DNA of 64,000 nt from the NCBI RefSeq assembly GCF_024505045.1, contig NZ_JANIBM010000006.1, forward strand, positions 1-64,000, in the 5' to 3' direction. Shown piece after piece: positions 61,102-64,000 of this stretch (its first letter is position 1; each line of letters starts with the position of its first letter). The position numbers were made by a program, and so were the translations under genes. The notes beneath the pieces were generated by a model, which made no database searches, was not told the origin of the DNA, and saw only the letters and a program-made list of their open reading frames with translations. This stretch comes from Methylomonas aurea. GTDB lineage: Bacteria > Pseudomonadota > Gammaproteobacteria > Methylococcales > Methylomonadaceae.

Positions 61102-64000
61102 ATGGATAAACTCAGAGCATTAGGTCTGGGGCCGGCGGGTCAAGATGAACAGGCGATCAAGCAGCAATTGCATTTATACATCAATTTGAAACTGGCATCG
61201 TGCGGCCAGCCGACTTGCGTCGACCAGGCCTCGGCGCAATTTATGGACACGGCTCAGGACTTATTGAACAGCTATCTGGAGAAAAGCCGGCAATTGGCTA
61301 GTTCCTCGTTGTATCCCGCCGATCGCCGGATCCAGGATTTTCTTGATCGTTACTGCGGCGATGTTGGTTTGGATAAGGTGCCGTCGCTGCCGACCATGAC
61401 CTTCGAACTGGATCGCCACGGCGTAGCGCGCGAATTGTCGCTGCCGATGGGCGAAGATGAATTCCGTTCCGAAATCGTGTCCAGTTTCCGCGTCAAACAG
61501 GGGGTTTTGCATAATCCGGCCAGCGACCGCCGGACTACCCAAGGCTCGTTTCACATTGCCGAAGGCGGTTTGCCGGTGCCCGGCGACAAAAAACAGGTGC
61601 CGAAGCTGACTTTCGCCTTGATGTTGGCCGAAGCCCTGAACCCGCCGCCAGACTTGCTGACCCTGCCGTTTACCGCCAATCAACCCCAGCCGGCGCGCAT
61701 GTTCGCCTCGTTGCTGTTGCGTCCTGTGGTTTGTCCGGAAATCCCTGGCGTCGCTGCCGAAAAGTCGATGGAAATCCGCTTTTTTGCCCCCGGAAACCTG
61801 GTCAGCAACCTCGATTTCGTCGAGAGCATTTTCGGCAACGGCGGCAACCCGGCCTTGCCGGAATGCGATGCGGCGCTGGACGTCGAGCATTGGTCCGGCC
61901 ACAGCGGCTGCGTGATTTTGGCGCCGCATCTGGTCAAACTGACCAAGCAACAGTTGGGCTTGCCGCATTGGGACGATGCCAGCGAGCGCCAGCGCGCCGA
62001 AGGCATGTGCTGGCAGGATCCGGCCGAGCTCTATAACGACGGCCAGGCCTTTAAATTGACTGCCCGCGACCGCTCCGGCGTCATCGTCACGCTGTTGGCC
62101 GACAATTACTACGGCTATTGCAAAAAGGAAGTGAAAACCCAGATCAGCTATGCCGCCAACCTGTTCGGCCTGGCCGAGGAAGAGCATGCCGGCGGCGCGC
62201 TGGCCTTCCGCCGCTTCAACCACGGCGACGAATTCGGCATCGGCAGCCTGACCCGCGAGCCGGGCTACGATTTCGACGACATGGTTTACCGCTACGGCGC
62301 GATCATGGACATGCAGCCGGAAGGCTACGCCATCGACAAGCAATACCCGGACATTATTTACGTACCGCAAGACCTGCGGATGAGCCTGAACAACCAGAAA
62401 ATCACCTGGATCAGAAACGGCCAAAGCCATAGCATCCGGCTGCAACCGGGCAAAATTTACGTGCAGCCCAACGGTTACAAGATCGAAATGTGCAAGCACC
62501 CCGGTGCGCCGTCCTGGCGTTTGATCGGTACCGTCGCCGAAGGCACTTTCTGCCACAAGCCGTGTACCGTGTCCGGCGGCGGCAAGTCGGAAATTTCCAA
62601 ATCCATCGAGGATGCGGTGATTTACGGGCCGCTGTTCGTCGACGATTTGCAGCACGATTTGGACCGGGTGCAGGCGATTTTCGACAAGGATTACACCGGC
62701 CGCTTCCTGCCGGGCTACGAGCACGAAGACCGCGATCCGGCCCGCAAGATTCTGAGTCCGGAGCGTAGCTTGGGTTCGGTGATCAAATTATTGACGCCGT
62801 CCAGTTACCATACGCCGGAGTTCAACAACTGGCTGAAGTCGATCCCGCCCAGCATTCTGGCTTTGGTGTTCCTGATCAAACGTTTTTACCGCGAAGAGTG
62901 GGGCGAACACTGGCGCGACCATTTGTCGGTGGATGTAATCGACGGCGCGCCGGGCCACGAGCTGAAACTGAATCAGCGCAAGATCGTCGCCACCTATTTG
63001 CGGGTCGGTTTCGACGCCGAAGGTGGCTGGCGCACGTTTAAGGTACGCCAGGACTACATCGCCTGCGAGAAAGTGCAGATGGAAGACGACATCAGCGCCT
63101 CTGTGGTGGTACCGACCGCAGCAGTGCTGCCGTGGTTGCCGGATACCGGTTACCAGATGAGCTTGAAACTGGTCACCAACTGCGAATACCGGCTGTTTCA
63201 ACGTCCGGACGATGCGATCATCCCCGGCTACGACAAGCAGACCGAAGCCAACATGTCCGGCCCCGGCAATTTCATGGCCAATTTCGAGCCGTTGGACCCG
63301 GCAAAACTGGCGGCCGTGGTGGAAGACGTGATGACGTTCTCCAAATTTACCCCGCCGATGCAAAACCTGTTGAGCGAGGCCTATCGCGACGGCAAGGGCT
63401 TTGTCGTGTCTTCCGCCCATCCGCGCCTGGTCAACGGCAAACCGTCGAAAAACCCGCGCTATCTGGAAACCCGAGTCGATGTGGTCAAGCCGCTGCGCAA
63501 ATATGTCGCCGAAGTCGGGGCCCGCCTGCACCGAAAGATTCCGCTGAACCAGCCCTTGTGCCATCCGGTGGATGCGGTGCTGACCGGCCGGCGCAACAAT
63601 CCGCCCGAGCCCGGAATCCGGCCGCTGGCGGTGTACAACCCGATTCATTACCAGGAATTGCCGGAGCTGTTCATGGACTTCATCAGCTCGCTGACCGGCA
63701 AGTCGCCGTCGACCACCGGCGCCGGCAGCGAGGGTGCGCTGACCAAAGGCCCGTTCAACGCCTTGCGCGGCATCACCGATCTGAACAACACGCTGGTGTC
63801 CTACGTCCTAACCGGCTATCCGGGGTTTTCCAGCTCGGCCGGCCATATCGGCCCCGACACCCGGGTCGACCACGACATCAGTTTGCTGATTCCGGAAATC
63901 TGGGCCCGCTTGTCGCGCCAGGAACGGGAAGCCGATTACCTGTTGCAACACGGTTACCTGGAGCCGTTGACCGATTTCGAGCACAAAGGCCAACTGGTCA
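61102..64000 (+). CDS. PPi-type phosphoenolpyruvate carboxykinase (partial, runs off the window)
   Basis: At least 966 codons are open to the window end without a stop; family members are about 1,100-1,150 aa. The ATG has a strong GGGGGAGG site. PPi-type PEPCK, known from Entamoeba and Propionibacterium, makes PEP and pyrophosphate from oxaloacetate and phosphate (or the reverse). Visible: DRRTTQGSFHIAEGGLPVPG, VTLLADNYYGYCKKEVKTQI, SGGGKSEISKS (491-501), LSPERSLGSVIKLLTP and TGKSPSTTGAGSEGALTKGPFN (about 865-886), the last a family signature as I recall it. A PPi-using enzyme fits methylotroph metabolism, where PPi-dependent phosphofructokinase is common. The C-terminal part is outside the window. 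Confidence 0.75.
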   Translation, partial: MDKLRALGLGPAGQDEQAIKQQLHLYINLKLASCGQPTCVDQASAQFMDTAQDLLNSYLEKSRQLASSSLYPADRRIQDFLDRYCGDVGLDKVPSLPTMTFELDRHGVARELSLPMGEDEFRSEIVSSFRVKQGVLHNPASDRRTTQGSFHIAEGGLPVPGDKKQVPKLTFALMLAEALNPPPDLLTLPFTANQPQPARMFASLLLRPVVCPEIPGVAAEKSMEIRFFAPGNLVSNLDFVESIFGNGGNPALPECDAALDVEHWSGHSGCVILAPHLVKLTKQQLGLPHWDDASERQRAEGMCWQDPAELYNDGQAFKLTARDRSGVIVTLLADNYYGYCKKEVKTQISYAANLFGLAEEEHAGGALAFRRFNHGDEFGIGSLTREPGYDFDDMVYRYGAIMDMQPEGYAIDKQYPDIIYVPQDLRMSLNNQKITWIRNGQSHSIRLQPGKIYVQPNGYKIEMCKHPGAPSWRLIGTVAEGTFCHKPCTVSGGGKSEISKSIEDAVIYGPLFVDDLQHDLDRVQAIFDKDYTGRFLPGYEHEDRDPARKILSPERSLGSVIKLLTPSSYHTPEFNNWLKSIPPSILALVFLIKRFYREEWGEHWRDHLSVDVIDGAPGHELKLNQRKIVATYLRVGFDAEGGWRTFKVRQDYIACEKVQMEDDISASVVVPTAAVLPWLPDTGYQMSLKLVTNCEYRLFQRPDDAIIPGYDKQTEANMSGPGNFMANFEPLDPAKLAAVVEDVMTFSKFTPPMQNLLSEAYRDGKGFVVSSAHPRLVNGKPSKNPRYLETRVDVVKPLRKYVAEVGARLHRKIPLNQPLCHPVDAVLTGRRNNPPEPGIRPLAVYNPIHYQELPELFMDFISSLTGKSPSTTGAGSEGALTKGPFNALRGITDLNNTLVSYVLTGYPGFSSSAGHIGPDTRVDHDISLLIPEIWARLSRQEREADYLLQHGYLEPLTDFEHKGQLV

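Noticed and set aside
61261..62724. 487-aa minus-strand open frame
   Set aside because: Antisense to the PEP carboxykinase gene, which has clear family motifs on the plus strand.

Overview
The window looks like chromosomal DNA of a GC-rich gammaproteobacterium, most plausibly a methanotroph of the Methylomonas/Methylococcales type. The gammaproteobacterial assignment rests on sspAB, slyX, ubiE-ubiJ-ubiB, hslVU, glnE and rpmH-rnpA-yidD-yidC-mnmE. The methanotroph guess is an inference from the VPLPA-CTERM surface protein, the heavy iron/heme uptake load and a pyrophosphate-type PEP carboxykinase; no methane oxidation gene lies in the window.

Layout. 1-1640: an AT-rich AbiGi-like phage-defence gene at the edge, followed by a repeat cluster (two 135-bp hairpin repeats around a 129-bp MITE-like element). 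1640-12615 (minus): a 14-gene heme uptake locus behind a Fur box at about 12764. It holds a 92-aa unknown, hemP (58 aa, very short), tonB, exbB, exbD, a heme receptor, an 81-aa unknown, a VPLPA-CTERM protein, hmuS, a HutZ-like protein and hmuT-hmuU-hmuV. 13079-17878 (minus): a GldG/DUF4340 ABC system. 18042-20015 (minus): groS-groL behind a heat-shock promoter and ending in a strong terminator. 20198-28954 (minus): a four-gene operon joining a TonB receptor, a YfiR-like periplasmic protein, a CHASE8 hybrid kinase and a REC-PAS-GAF-GGDEF-EAL protein; I consider this the most interesting system in the window. 29091-34108: glnE, then a divergent cytochrome lipoprotein and DcaP-like porin.

34152-35948 is an AT-rich island with a fucosyltransferase-like gene and transposase remnants. 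35949-41422 (minus) is hslV-hslU-DUF971-ubiE-(60 aa)-ubiJ-ubiB. 41638-46455 contains a small secreted protein, guanine deaminase, homoserine succinyltransferase, a P-loop ATPase, DUF6763, slyX and a D,D-carboxypeptidase. 46697-51910 (minus) is a FecI-FecR-FecA-like iron signalling locus with a PepSY membrane protein; the receptor is compositionally mosaic. 52192-53402 is a decayed porin plus multiheme cytochrome pair. 53440-56707 (minus) is sspA-sspB, a Pit phosphate transporter with its DUF47 partner, and a glycine-zipper lipoprotein. 56862-60642 (plus) is rpmH-rnpA-yidD-yidC-mnmE. 61102 to the window end is a PPi-type PEP carboxykinase, cut by the window edge.

Themes: three independent TonB-dependent iron/heme systems, each with a different control logic (Fur-box heme operon, YfiR/kinase/c-di-GMP, FecIR sigma/anti-sigma), and two porin-cytochrome pairs, one intact and one dead. 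A short promoter-like sequence is shared between the dead pair and the PEP carboxykinase gene.
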